Assembly (NCBI RefSeq): GCF_016734815.1
Contig: NZ_JAERQF010000031.1
Location: forward strand, 1-64,000
DNA from: Hymenobacter rubidus
GTDB taxonomy: Bacteria; Bacteroidota; Bacteroidia; Cytophagales; Hymenobacteraceae
Length of the DNA: 64,000 bases
Direction of reading: 5' to 3'
The notes below the pieces were generated by a model. The model did no database searches. It was not told the origin of the DNA and was given only the letters and a program-made list of their open reading frames with translations. The translations under genes were made by a program, and so were the position numbers. Shown here in pieces: positions 23,730 to 33,530 of the stretch (its first letter is position 1; each line of letters opens with the position of its first letter).

Positions 23730-25793
23730 ATGAAAAAGCTCTTCTCTGCGGCGCTGGCGCTGTTGCCGCTGGCCGCCGCCGCTCAAAACCCGCCCACCAA
23801 TGTTCTCACCCCAGAAAAGCTCTGGCAATTGGGCCGCCTGGGCGAAATGCAGGTGTCGCCCGATGGCAAAACCGTGGCCTATACCGTGACCAAGTACAGC
23901 CTGGCCGACAACAAGGGCAACGCCGACATTTACCTCGTGCCCGTGGCCGGCGGAACGCCGAAAAGGCTCACTGACACGCCCGGCTCGGAAAACACCCTGA
24001 ACTGGCGGCCCGATGGCAAGCTCACCTTCGTTTCGGGCGAAGGCGGCACCGACCAGCTGTATGTGCTGAATGCCGACGGCTCGGGCAAAACCAAGCTGAG
24101 CGACTTCCCCGACCAGGGCCTGAGCAATTTGAAATACGCCCCGAAGGCCAATTTCATTCTGTACACGCAGGACGTGAAATCGAGCCCGAGCACGCTGGAT
24201 ATGTTTCCGGACCTGCCCAAGGCCGACGCCAAAATCATCGACGACCTGAACTACCGCCACTGGAACGTGTGGGACGACCATCTCGCCAGCCACGTTTTCT
24301 TCCAGCCGCTTGCAGCCGATGGCCGGCCCGAAGGCTACGGAAAAGACGTGATGGCCGGCGAGAAATTCGACTCGCCCCTGATGCCCGATGGCGGCTCCGA
24401 GCAGCTGGCCTTTTCGCCCGATGGCTACCGCATTGCCTACACCAGCCGCAAGCTGACGGGCCGGGCCGAGGCCGAAAGCACCAACTCCGACATCTACCTC
24501 TACGACATTCACAACCAGCAAACGGTGGACCTGAGCGAGGGCCTGCCCGGCTACGACACCGAGCCCGCCTTCAGCCCCGATGGCAAGCAGGTGGCCTGGC
24601 TGAGCATGGCCACGCCCGGCTTCGAGAGCGACCGCAACGGCATCGTGGTGTACGATTTCGCCAGCAAAAAGCGCGAGGACATCACCACGGGCTCGGAGCT
24701 GAGCGCGGCGAATGTGCGCTGGAGCGCCGATGGCAAAACCATCTATTTCATGGCCGTGGTGGCGGGCACGGAGCAGCTGTTTGCGTTGCCGAGCAAAGGC
24801 GGCAAAATCCGGCAGATTACGACCGGGCCGCAGAATTACAACTCGTTTGAGCTGGCGGGCAACAACCAGGCCGTGGCCAACCGCACCACGCTCAGCAGCT
24901 TTGCCGATATCGTGCGGCTGGACTTGAAAACCGGCAAGGAAACGCCCCTCACTGCCATCAACCAGCAGGAATTGGCGGGCCTCAAAATGGGCAAGGTGGA
25001 AGACCGCCGCGTGACCACCACCGACGGCAAGCAGATGCAGGTGTACGTGATTTACCCACCCGATTTTGACCCCGCCAAAAAGTACCCCACCCTGCTCTAC
25101 TGCCAGGGCGGCCCGCAAAGCGCCATCACCCAGAGCCAGAGCTACCGCTGGAATTTTCAGCTGATGGCGGCCAACGGCTACATCGTGGTGGCACCCAACC
25201 GGCGCGGCCTGCCCGGCTTCGGCCGCCAGTGGAACGACCAGATTTCGGGCGACTGGGGCGGCCAGCCCATCAGGGATTACCTCTCGGCCATCGATAAAAT
25301 TTCAGAAGAGCCCTACGTCGACAAAGCCCGGCGCGGCTGCGTGGGCGCCAGCTACGGCGGCTACTCGGTGTATTTGCTGGCCGGCAAGCACGAGGGCCGC
25401 TTCAAAACCTTCATTGCCCATTGCGGCCTCTACAACCTCACCAGCTGGTACCCCAGCACCGAAGAAATGTTCTTCGCCAAGCACGACATGGGCGGCACGC
25501 CTTGGGATGCTACCCTCAACAAATCGTACCAGGAATTTAACCCCCAGATGTTTGCCAAAAACTGGGACACGCCCATCTTGGTCATCCACGGCGGCAAGGA
25601 TTTCCGGGTGCCCGAGGGCCAGGGCATGGAGGCCTTTGGCACGGCCCAGTTACGCGGCATCCCCAGCCGCTTTCTCTATTTCCCCAACGAAGGCCACTGG
25701 ATTATGAAGCCGCAAAACGCCGTACTCTGGCAGCGGGTATTTTTTGAGTGGCTGGGCCGCACCCTCAAGCCCGACGGCACGGCGGCGAAGTAG
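23730..25793 (+). CDS. S9 family prolyl oligopeptidase-like peptidase
   Basis: A 687-residue exported serine peptidase. After a signal peptide (MKKLFSAALALLPLAAAA), WD40/PD40-type propeller blades occupy about residues 30-400 (repeated FSPDG and PDGK motifs). The alpha/beta-hydrolase domain holds the nucleophile Ser near 541 in GASYGGY, Asp near 624 in HGGKDFRVP, and His near 655 in EGHW. The family cleaves short peptides, often after Pro or Ala, in the periplasm. It is monocistronic, followed by a repeat element and a terminator. Confidence 0.93.
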   Translation: MKKLFSAALALLPLAAAAQNPPTNVLTPEKLWQLGRLGEMQVSPDGKTVAYTVTKYSLADNKGNADIYLVPVAGGTPKRLTDTPGSENTLNWRPDGKLTFVSGEGGTDQLYVLNADGSGKTKLSDFPDQGLSNLKYAPKANFILYTQDVKSSPSTLDMFPDLPKADAKIIDDLNYRHWNVWDDHLASHVFFQPLAADGRPEGYGKDVMAGEKFDSPLMPDGGSEQLAFSPDGYRIAYTSRKLTGRAEAESTNSDIYLYDIHNQQTVDLSEGLPGYDTEPAFSPDGKQVAWLSMATPGFESDRNGIVVYDFASKKREDITTGSELSAANVRWSADGKTIYFMAVVAGTEQLFALPSKGGKIRQITTGPQNYNSFELAGNNQAVANRTTLSSFADIVRLDLKTGKETPLTAINQQELAGLKMGKVEDRRVTTTDGKQMQVYVIYPPDFDPAKKYPTLLYCQGGPQSAITQSQSYRWNFQLMAANGYIVVAPNRRGLPGFGRQWNDQISGDWGGQPIRDYLSAIDKISEEPYVDKARRGCVGASYGGYSVYLLAGKHEGRFKTFIAHCGLYNLTSWYPSTEEMFFAKHDMGGTPWDATLNKSYQEFNPQMFAKNWDTPILVIHGGKDFRVPEGQGMEAFGTAQLRGIPSRFLYFPNEGHWIMKPQNAVLWQRVFFEWLGRTLKPDGTAAK

Positions 25794-25824
25794 CGCTGTC
25801 CATCGTCAAGCCGTTTACTGTGAT

Positions 25825-25977
25825 GTTGTTTGAGATGGTCGGTTCCGCTCGGTGCGACGGCGTAGGCGTCCGACCGGTTGCCGCCCGAACGTGGCGCCAA
25901 CGGCCGGTGACCGACGACCGGTCGGACGCCTACGCCGTCGCACCGGCAAGCGAGACCCTTCCCAAACAGCTTCTATG
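25825..25977. repeat. Family B MITE-like element, copy 1
   Basis: A 153-bp element centred on a 28-bp perfect inverted repeat (25851-25878 with 25917-25944, sequence core GGCGTAGGCGTCCGACC). The right end reads, on the minus strand, AGAAGCTGTTTGGGAAGGGT, and the left end TTGTTTGAGATGGTCGGTTC; both match the ends of copy 2 at 57139-57230. It carries no gene. Confidence 0.75.
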
Positions 25978-26012
25978 AAAAAAGGCTGCCCCATAACGGA
26001 GCAGCCTTTTTT
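25978..26012. terminator. Bidirectional intrinsic terminator
   Basis: Perfect stem AAAAAAGGCTGC / GCAGCCTTTTTT with an 11-base loop, between the S9 peptidase and the convergent T9SS gene. Confidence 0.88.
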
Positions 26013-26068
26013 GTTGAAAGAAAGAATAGAAAGGGATTGGTAAGGGGCAATATTATACCCAAGCAGGG

Positions 26069-28369
26069 CTACTGGCGCACAATGCGGCACATCTCAACGC
26101 CACCCGCCGTGCGCACGCGCAGCACGTACACGCCGGCTGGCAGCTGGCTCAGGTTGAGGGGGTAGGTGGTGCCCTGCGCATCGGGCGCGGCAAGGGTGGC
26201 GGCGAGCACCTGACTGCCCAACACGTCAAACAAGGCAAGCGTGGTAGCCTGCCGGTAGCCGGTCAGCTGCACGTTCACCCGGCCGTCGGGCGTGGGGTTG
26301 GGCGCCACAACTACGCTCGTGCCCGCCAGGGCCGTGCGCGAAGCCGTCACGACGGCCGCCGCGGACATGGGCGAGGAGCACGTGGCCGGGCCCGTGCCGA
26401 TGCTCGTCGTCACGGCGTAGTTGCCGGCGCTGGTCGGCACCAGGGTTTGGCTCGTAGCGCCGACAATGATGGCATTGTTGCGGTACCATTGGTTACCCGT
26501 GGTGGCGCTGCTCACCAGCGAAGACCCCACGCGGGACACGGTGGGCGCGGCCGGGCGCGGCACCACCCGCACCAACACCGAAGTAGTGTCGGTACAAATT
26601 CCTTGAGCAAAGCCTACAGTAGGCGACACGGTCAACCGGTAGCGGGTCGTCTGGGTGGGAAACACCGTGATGCTGCGGGTGTTCGTGACGGGAGGCAGCG
26701 CCACGCCGGCCGCCGCGCTCCACTGGTAAGTATATACTTGCAGCTGCGTGGAGTTGGTGGCCAAGCGCCGCACGGAGTCGGGCCGGAGCACCGTACCGGT
26801 CAACGTCAGGCCATCGCCGGTGCAGATGGTGGCTTGTGTAAACAAGGGGCCCGTCACAGTGGCCTGCACCCCGAGTCGGTTGCCTCGCAGAATGCGTATT
26901 TCAATAATGCGGTTCTGCACACCTTTTATGGGGCAGCCGTTGTCTTCGATGCGGAAGGGAATGCGAATAGTCTGCCCCGCATAAGATGCGTCCGGCTGGA
27001 AATAAAAACGCGCTTCCGGACTAGGGGTACCATCGCCCGATAGCTGATACGTACCAATGTCGCCGTTCTGCAGCTGGTTGAAGTTAATCGTGCCGTTGCC
27101 CGTGTACGACACCGTCAGGTTTTGGAGGGGGCTTACGGCCTGGTGCGTGGCCGTGGTGATGTTATCCGGGTCGGTGAAGGTCACCCGAGCCTGTGTATAG
27201 CTACAAGCATAAATGGTTATGCGAGTGGTATCAACGCTATTGACCGGCGTTGCCCCAGACGATGGGTCAGTGACGGTAATTACGGGGGGACCGGGCACGG
27301 TATTGCCGGCACCATCAACAACAATAACGAGGAAATCGCGGCGCACCGAGCCCACGCGGTAGCGGCGGTTGCTGCCCGGCAGGCGGCGGTATTCCGTGAT
27401 TTTACCTACTACCACGTATTTATTCAAGCCGAGGGCCACATTACCGGGGCGGTATAGGTTTGGCGTAAGTGTCACCAAGCCAGTAGCTGGGTCAAGCTGA
27501 AAGCGTGGCCGCACCGTTCGCAAGTAAACGGTGCCAGCTACCGTACCACACGTCCCAACGGTATCACTCGAAACCGGCATTGGAAGCTCTGCCGTGTAAT
27601 TAGGCGATTGTGGCGTGCAATTCAAGAAGCAAAGCGTGCCGGGAGGAGCAGGCAAGGGCGAGCTTCCAGCGCAGGTAGCGGAGCGGGGGGAATAAGGGTT
27701 GTTTACCCCACAAGCCGATAACGGCTGTTCTAGTGAATAGACGAGGGAATCGCCGTCAGCCTCTAAAGCACTCGCGAAACTAATAGTGCCTTTCTGATTT
27801 ACGGGCATGACAGGTACTGGCAAGTCACGCGCGGAAAACAAGGGGGAGGAATTGTTCATTCGAGTAGGCACTCCGTTCACGGTCACCAAATTATTGAGCG
27901 TAGCTTCAAAACGGAAGTTATCCTGCGTCGGGATGTTAGCTGTGCTGGGGCGGCAGCAATCGTCGTAGGATATAATCCAGTTGGCCGCTGGCGGCAGCAC
28001 GATGGTGCCGCGGTAGTCCTGTCTCTCAAAACCGGAATAGGTGGTCTGGCCAGGAGTGCAGATAGCCGCCTGAATGGCCGGACAGTAGGCTGACGGGGTC
28101 TGCCCTGTGCTAGCGACGGGGGTAAGGGTGGCACTCACTGCGGTGCTGGTACACGACTGCTGAGCGGTAATGGTGATACCGCTGGTGGGCAAAGCAGCAC
28201 CGCTGCAGTCACGATAGAAGCTGACGGTGACTTCATACGTATCGCCGCTCAAGTAGCGGTAGGTCAGTTGCCCGCCCATGATGTGGGAGGCCTGCGCCTG
28301 CGGGATGCCCGCCAGGGCCAATACCCCGGTCAGGAGCAAGCAGGTTAAAAAGCGTAAGTTTCGTTGCAT
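26069..28369 (-). CDS. T9SS type A sorted protein, tandem paralogue 1
   Basis: A 766-residue exported protein, one of three tandem paralogues. A signal peptide ends at QAQA, then a conserved start, SHIMGGQLTYRYLSGD, typical of Bacteroidetes surface proteins. Mid-region beta domains follow, with an Ig/PKD-like domain near 610-680 (NQWYRNNAIIVGAT). The last 75 residues form a type A C-terminal sorting domain (ALFDVLG, LNLSQLPAGVYVLRV), which directs secretion by T9SS and surface attachment. The start at 28369 opens the signal peptide. A stretch near the 3' end (26275-26536) is almost identical to paralogue 3. Confidence 0.88.
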   Translation of the reverse strand: MQRNLRFLTCLLLTGVLALAGIPQAQASHIMGGQLTYRYLSGDTYEVTVSFYRDCSGAALPTSGITITAQQSCTSTAVSATLTPVASTGQTPSAYCPAIQAAICTPGQTTYSGFERQDYRGTIVLPPAANWIISYDDCCRPSTANIPTQDNFRFEATLNNLVTVNGVPTRMNNSSPLFSARDLPVPVMPVNQKGTISFASALEADGDSLVYSLEQPLSACGVNNPYSPRSATCAGSSPLPAPPGTLCFLNCTPQSPNYTAELPMPVSSDTVGTCGTVAGTVYLRTVRPRFQLDPATGLVTLTPNLYRPGNVALGLNKYVVVGKITEYRRLPGSNRRYRVGSVRRDFLVIVVDGAGNTVPGPPVITVTDPSSGATPVNSVDTTRITIYACSYTQARVTFTDPDNITTATHQAVSPLQNLTVSYTGNGTINFNQLQNGDIGTYQLSGDGTPSPEARFYFQPDASYAGQTIRIPFRIEDNGCPIKGVQNRIIEIRILRGNRLGVQATVTGPLFTQATICTGDGLTLTGTVLRPDSVRRLATNSTQLQVYTYQWSAAAGVALPPVTNTRSITVFPTQTTRYRLTVSPTVGFAQGICTDTTSVLVRVVPRPAAPTVSRVGSSLVSSATTGNQWYRNNAIIVGATSQTLVPTSAGNYAVTTSIGTGPATCSSPMSAAAVVTASRTALAGTSVVVAPNPTPDGRVNVQLTGYRQATTLALFDVLGSQVLAATLAAPDAQGTTYPLNLSQLPAGVYVLRVRTAGGVEMCRIVRQ

Positions 28370-28423
28370 GGCTGTAGAAAAGGTTGGTGAGCGTATAGAC
28401 AGTTTGGGACTGCGACGAATCAC

Positions 28424-28460
28424 CAATCAGCCTTCCCCATAATGGAAAAAGCTGGTTGGC
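28424..28460 (-). terminator. Hairpin after T9SS paralogue 2
   Basis: Stem CCAATCAGC / GCTGGTTGG with one G-T type mismatch, and inner TTCC/GGAA pairing, downstream of the minus-strand gene at 28490. An equivalent, more perfect hairpin follows paralogue 3. Confidence 0.55.
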
Positions 28461-28489
28461 AGCTCGAATTTTTATAAGTATGCTGTGAA

Positions 28490-30799
28490 CTATTCGCGCA
28501 CGATACGGCACACATCAACCCCGCCCGCGGTGCGCACGCGCAGCACGTACACCCCGGTCGGCAGTTGGCTCAGGTTGAGGGGGTAGGTGGTGCCCTGGGC
28601 ATCGGGCGCAGCAATGGTCGTGGTGAATACCGGCCTGCCCAACACGTCGAACAAAGCAAGCGTGGTAGCCTGCCGGTAGCCGGTCAGTTGCACATTCACC
28701 CGGCCGTCGGGCGTGGGGTTGGGCGATACAAACACGCTGGTGCCGGCTAAGGCCGCACGGGCTGCCGTGGCTACCAGCGTGGGAGATGACATCGCAGAAG
28801 TGCACTGCGTTGGGCCGGGCCCGATGCTCGTCGTCACGGCGTAGTTGCCGGCACTGGTGGGCACGAGGGTTTGGCTTGTGGCGCCGGTGATGATGGTACT
28901 GTTGCGATACCACTGGTTGCCCGTGGCCGCGCTGCTCACCAGCGAGGTGCCCACGCGGGCCACGGTGGGCGCCGCCGGGCGCGGCACCACCCGCACCAGC
29001 ACGGAGCTTGTGTCGTTGCAGGTGCCTTGGGCGAAGCCCAGCGTGGGCGTTGCCGTCAGGTAGTAGCGGGTAGTTTGCGTGGGGCTCACGGTGATGGTGG
29101 AATTGCCGATGAGCAACGGCAGGTTGCCGCCCGCGAGCGTGCGCCACTGGTAAGCATAGACCTGCGCTACGGTCGTGCCGCTGGCCTGCTGGCGCACCGA
29201 GTCGGGCCGGAGTACTTGTCCGGTCAGTGTCAGGCTTTCGCCCGCGCATATCGTGGTCTGAGACGCCGACGTTGCCAGCGAGCCAACCTGAATAACTGCG
29301 AAGGGGCCATACCGGATGTTTATAACGATAACATGGTCCCGTACGCCTTTGAGGGGGCAGCCATCGTCTTCGATGTGCAGCGGAATGTAGATGGTTCGGC
29401 CGACGTAAGTGGAACCAGGCTGGAGGTAGAAACGCATTTCGGGATTCGAAGTGCCATTGCCCAGCAATTGGTAGGTCCCGATGTCGCCGTTTTGCAATTG
29501 GTTGGCTTGAATGGTACCTGGACCGGTGTAGGTCAGCAACAGGTTCTGCAATGGGCTGACCGCCGGGTGCGTGGGGGTCGTAATGTTATCCGCATCGGTG
29601 AAGCTCAGGCGAATCCGGTTATAGCTACAGGCAGGCACGGATATGCGGATGGTATCCGGAGAATTAATGGCGGTGCACCCAGGGGGGAAGGGCAAAACGA
29701 CTACTGGCTGGTTGGGCGTTGTGTTTCCAGGTCCGTCGAAAACGATAACCATAAAATCGCGGCGTACCGAGCCCACCCGGTAGCGGCGGTTGCTACCGGG
29801 CAAGCGGCGGTATTCCGTCACCTTGCCCACCACCACGTACTTGTTCAGGCCCAGCGCCGGGTTGCCGGCCCTGTACAAGCTCGGCGTGAAGGTTATCCGG
29901 CCATTGGTATTATCGAGCTGAAAGCGTGGGCGCACATTGCGTACGTATACCGTGCCAGCCACTGTGCCGCAGAAGCCCACTGTATCTACCGCGACAGGCA
30001 ACGGAAGCTCAGCCGAATAATTCGGCCCTGAGAATAAGGTGCAACCGGTAAAACAACTTGTACCAGGGGCAGCAGGCAAGGGACTGACCGCACAACTGAC
30101 AGCGGTTGGGCGCGGTGAGTACGGATTGTAGACACCGCAAGACGACAGCGGCGCGTCCAGCGAATACACCAGCGAGTCCCCATCTGCTTCGGCCGCTGCC
30201 GTGAGTCTAATCGTGCTTTGCTGATTGACGGTTACGAAAGGCACCAGCACGTCGCGGGCAGCAAATGTGGGGGAAGAATTATTCATGCGGGTCGGCACGC
30301 CGTTCACCGTCACCAGGTTGTTGAGCGTGGCCTCGAAGTGGTAGGCATCTTGGGTCGGGATGTTGCCCGTGCTGGGGCGGCAGCAGTCGTCGTAGGAGAT
30401 AATCCAAGTGGCCGCCGGTGGCAGCACGATGGTGCCCCGGTAGTCCATCTTCTCGTAGTTGGGATAAGCCGTCTGGCTATTGGTGCAGGTAGCCAGCGCC
30501 TGAATGGCCGGGCAGTAAGCCGTCCCAATGGTAGCCGAGCCGGGCACGGCCGTTAGCATACCCCCTACCGGAATACCGTTGCAACCCTGCTGGGCCGTTA
30601 TAAAAATAGCACTAGCAGGCAGAGAAATCCCGGTACAGTCACGGTATAGGCTGACGGTGACTTCGTAGGTATCGCCGCTCACGTAGCGGTAGGTTATCTG
30701 CCCGCCCAAGAGATGGGTAGCCTGCGCCCGCGAAATGCCGGCCAGGGCCAATACACCACTCAGAAGCACGTAGGTTAGAAAGCGTAGAGTTTGTCGCAT
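28490..30799 (-). CDS. T9SS type A sorted protein, tandem paralogue 2
   Basis: A 769-residue paralogue with the same layout: signal peptide to QAT, SHLLGGQITYRYVSGDTYEV start, Cys-rich region near 235-260 (CAVSPLP, CFTGC), beta domains, an Ig-like domain (NQWYRNSTIITGAT) and a type A sorting domain ending CRIVRE. Several blocks match paralogues 1 and 3 closely, but its C-terminal third differs from both more than they differ from each other. Function unknown; probably a surface adhesin or matrix protein. Confidence 0.88.
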   Translation of the reverse strand: MRQTLRFLTYVLLSGVLALAGISRAQATHLLGGQITYRYVSGDTYEVTVSLYRDCTGISLPASAIFITAQQGCNGIPVGGMLTAVPGSATIGTAYCPAIQALATCTNSQTAYPNYEKMDYRGTIVLPPAATWIISYDDCCRPSTGNIPTQDAYHFEATLNNLVTVNGVPTRMNNSSPTFAARDVLVPFVTVNQQSTIRLTAAAEADGDSLVYSLDAPLSSCGVYNPYSPRPTAVSCAVSPLPAAPGTSCFTGCTLFSGPNYSAELPLPVAVDTVGFCGTVAGTVYVRNVRPRFQLDNTNGRITFTPSLYRAGNPALGLNKYVVVGKVTEYRRLPGSNRRYRVGSVRRDFMVIVFDGPGNTTPNQPVVVLPFPPGCTAINSPDTIRISVPACSYNRIRLSFTDADNITTPTHPAVSPLQNLLLTYTGPGTIQANQLQNGDIGTYQLLGNGTSNPEMRFYLQPGSTYVGRTIYIPLHIEDDGCPLKGVRDHVIVINIRYGPFAVIQVGSLATSASQTTICAGESLTLTGQVLRPDSVRQQASGTTVAQVYAYQWRTLAGGNLPLLIGNSTITVSPTQTTRYYLTATPTLGFAQGTCNDTSSVLVRVVPRPAAPTVARVGTSLVSSAATGNQWYRNSTIITGATSQTLVPTSAGNYAVTTSIGPGPTQCTSAMSSPTLVATAARAALAGTSVFVSPNPTPDGRVNVQLTGYRQATTLALFDVLGRPVFTTTIAAPDAQGTTYPLNLSQLPTGVYVLRVRTAGGVDVCRIVRE

Positions 30800-30851
30800 G
30801 GCAGTAGAAAATTTTTGGTAAGCTCATGGCTTTCTCAATTTCAGCAACGCG

Positions 30852-30894
30852 TTACTAACCAGCCTTCCCCATGATAGGAAAAGCTGGTTAGTAA
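30852..30894 (-). terminator. Hairpin after T9SS paralogue 3
   Basis: Perfect 12-bp stem TTACTAACCAGC / GCTGGTTAGTAA with inner TTCC/GGAA pairing, 27 bp downstream of the stop at 30921. T-run is weak. Confidence 0.65.
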
Positions 30895-30920
30895 TCGAAT
30901 CTTGGTAAGCGCGCTGTGGG

Positions 30921-33224
30921 CTACTGGCGCACAATGCGGCAAACGTCGACGCCACCGGCGGTGCGCACGCGCAGCACATACACACCGGCCGGGAGCGAAC
31001 TCAGGTTGAGCGGGTAGCTGGTGCCCTGCGCATCGGGGGCGGCAATAGTGGCGGCGAGTACCTGGCGGCCCAGCAGGTCGAACAGACCCAAAGTAGTGGC
31101 CTGCCGATAGCCGGTCAGCTGCACACTCACCCGGCCGTCGGGCGTGGGGTTGGGCGCCACAACTACGCTCGTGCCCGCCAGGGCCGTGCGCGAAGCCGTC
31201 ACGACGGCCGCCGCGGACATGGGCGAGGAGCACGTGGCCGGGCCCGTGCCGATGCTCGTCGTCACGGCGTAGTTGCCGGCGCTGGTCGGCACCAGGATTT
31301 GGCTCGTAGCGCCGACAATGATGGCATTGTTGCGGTACCATTGGTTACCCGTGGTGGCGCTGCTCACCAGCGAAGACCCCACGCGGGAAATAGTGGGCGC
31401 CGCCGGGCGGGGCACCACCCGCACCAGCACGGAGGTGGTATCGCCGCAAGTGCCTTGGGCAAAGCCCAGCGTGGGCGAAACGGCAAGGAAGTAACGCGTG
31501 GTTGGAGTCGGATTCACGGTGATGCTGGGCGTATTCGTCACGGAGGGCAAGCCGCTTCCTCCGGCTGCCACACTCCACTGGTAAGCATACACCTGCTGCT
31601 GGGTGGAGTTGGTGGCTAAGCGGCGCACGGAGTCGGGCCGCAGCACCGCACCGGAGAGGGTCAGGCCATCGCCGGCGCAAATGGTGGCCTGCGTGAACAA
31701 GGGACCCGAAGCCGTGGCCTGCACGCCAATTCGGTTGCCGCGCACAATTCGGATTTCGATAATGCGGGTCTGAATGCCTTTTACCGGGCAGGCATTGTCT
31801 TCGATGCGCAGCGGAATGCGAATCACCTGCCCTGCATAGGATGAGCCCGGCTGCAAGTAGAAAATGGCTCGTGGATTGGGAGTTCCGTCACCAGTCAACT
31901 GATAGGTACCGATGTCTCCATTGAGCAGTTGCGTACCGTTGATGGTGCCCGCGCCGGTGTACGTCACCGTTAAGTTCTGGAGCGGAGTTACGGCGGGGTG
32001 CGTGGCCGTGGTGATGTTGTCCGGGTCGGTAAAGGCCACCCGGGCCTGGGTATAGCTGCAGGTAAATACGGTAATGCGCGTCGTGTCGGCCCCGTTCACG
32101 GTGGTAGCACCGGACAGAGGGTCGGTGGCGGTGATGACGGGCGTGCCCGGCACGGTATTGCCGCCCCCATCAATTACAATCACTAAGAAATCGCGGCGTA
32201 CCGAGCCCACGCGGTAGCGGCGGTTGCTGCCGGGCAGGCGGCGGTATTCCGTAATCTTGCCTATTACCACGTACTTATTCAGGCCGAGGGCCGCACTGCC
32301 AGGCCGGTACAGGTTTGGGGTGAAGGTAATCTGGCCATTAGTTGCGTTCAATTGGAAGCGCGGCCTCAAATCCCGCAGGTATACAGTGCCCGCAACGGTG
32401 CCGCAGACCCCTACGGTGTCGTAAGATACCGGCATGGGCAAGGTTGCGGTGTAGTTGGGAGTAAGTTGGGGACAGTTCAGGATGCAGGCAGTATTGGGAG
32501 GGCTGGGCAATACAGGGTTACAGGACGATGTAATGCGGGGGGAATAGGGATTGTAGACCCCGCAGGACGCCAGCGGCTGGTCAAGAGAATACACCAGCGA
32601 GTCGCCATCGGCTTCCGCCACCCCGGTGAAGCTGATAGCGCTCTGCTGATTCACGGGCACGAAAGGCACGGGAATATCCCGCGAAGAGAACTCCGGCGAG
32701 GAGTTGTTCACGCGGGTGGGCACGCCGTTCACCGTCACCAGGTTGTTGAGCGTGGCCTCGAAGCGGAAGTTGTCCTGCGTGGGAATATTGCCCGTGCTGG
32801 GGCGGCAGCAGTCGTCGTAGGAGATAATCCAGGTGGCGGCAGGCGGCAGCACAATGGTGCCGCGGAAATCTACCTTTTCGTAGTTGGGATAGGTGGTCTG
32901 GCCCGTGCTGCAGGTGGCCAGCACCTGAATGGCCGGGCAATAGCCGGTGCCCGTGGCAAATGAGCCAGCTACCAGTGATAGCGAGCCCGTTACTGCCGTG
33001 CCGTTGCAAGTCTGCCTAGCTGTGATGCTGATGTTGCCGGTCGGCAGCGGCGCCCCGGTACAGTCACGGTAGAAACTAACCGTGACCTCGTAGGTGTCGC
33101 CGCTCACGTAGCGGTAGGTCATTTGCCCGCCCAGAATGTGCGAGGCCTGCGCCTGGGGAATGCCCATTAGGGCCAACACCCCGGTCAGGAGCAAGTAGGT
33201 TAGAAAGCGTAAGGACTGCCGCAT
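30921..33224 (-). CDS. T9SS type A sorted protein, tandem paralogue 3
   Basis: A 767-residue paralogue, first in the direction of transcription. Signal peptide to QAQA, SHILGGQMTYRYVSGD start, Cys-rich segment near 230-255, beta domains, Ig-like domain and type A sorting domain ending CRIVRQ. It shares with paralogue 1 a 262-bp stretch (31127-31388) with a single difference seen. Each paralogue has its own downstream hairpin, so they may be separate transcripts. The divergent histidine kinase gene lies 306 bp upstream. Confidence 0.88.
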   Translation of the reverse strand: MRQSLRFLTYLLLTGVLALMGIPQAQASHILGGQMTYRYVSGDTYEVTVSFYRDCTGAPLPTGNISITARQTCNGTAVTGSLSLVAGSFATGTGYCPAIQVLATCSTGQTTYPNYEKVDFRGTIVLPPAATWIISYDDCCRPSTGNIPTQDNFRFEATLNNLVTVNGVPTRVNNSSPEFSSRDIPVPFVPVNQQSAISFTGVAEADGDSLVYSLDQPLASCGVYNPYSPRITSSCNPVLPSPPNTACILNCPQLTPNYTATLPMPVSYDTVGVCGTVAGTVYLRDLRPRFQLNATNGQITFTPNLYRPGSAALGLNKYVVIGKITEYRRLPGSNRRYRVGSVRRDFLVIVIDGGGNTVPGTPVITATDPLSGATTVNGADTTRITVFTCSYTQARVAFTDPDNITTATHPAVTPLQNLTVTYTGAGTINGTQLLNGDIGTYQLTGDGTPNPRAIFYLQPGSSYAGQVIRIPLRIEDNACPVKGIQTRIIEIRIVRGNRIGVQATASGPLFTQATICAGDGLTLSGAVLRPDSVRRLATNSTQQQVYAYQWSVAAGGSGLPSVTNTPSITVNPTPTTRYFLAVSPTLGFAQGTCGDTTSVLVRVVPRPAAPTISRVGSSLVSSATTGNQWYRNNAIIVGATSQILVPTSAGNYAVTTSIGTGPATCSSPMSAAAVVTASRTALAGTSVVVAPNPTPDGRVSVQLTGYRQATTLGLFDLLGRQVLAATIAAPDAQGTSYPLNLSSLPAGVYVLRVRTAGGVDVCRIVRQ

Positions 33225-33530
33225 ACGTAGAGTGATTGTGTGAAAGGATTACGTGAAAAAAGTTCCATTCACACCCTACAATTTTAACGCCAGAAGTTCA
33301 GCGGCTTACCTACACTGTGTCTCAAATTGCGGGTGCGAGAGAACATTGCAGTGAACCGCAACCAGCAAAAAGCAGTATTATCAATAATTCAAATACCCTG
33401 TAATTAAACATCTTAACTATAGTGCCTCCTGGCGCAAGCAGAGGAAGCAAAACAATCGACTTTGGAATAAAATAATTTTTAAGTGAAATAATTGTTATTT
33501 GCTAACTCACGGGGAATTCACCATTGGCCT
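33225..33530. other. AT-rich divergent intergenic region
   Basis: Contains no gene. It separates the minus-strand T9SS paralogue 3 from the plus-strand histidine kinase, and its AT-rich part (33370-33505) probably holds the kinase promoter, but no clear TAnnTTTG element was found at a usual distance. Confidence 0.5.
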
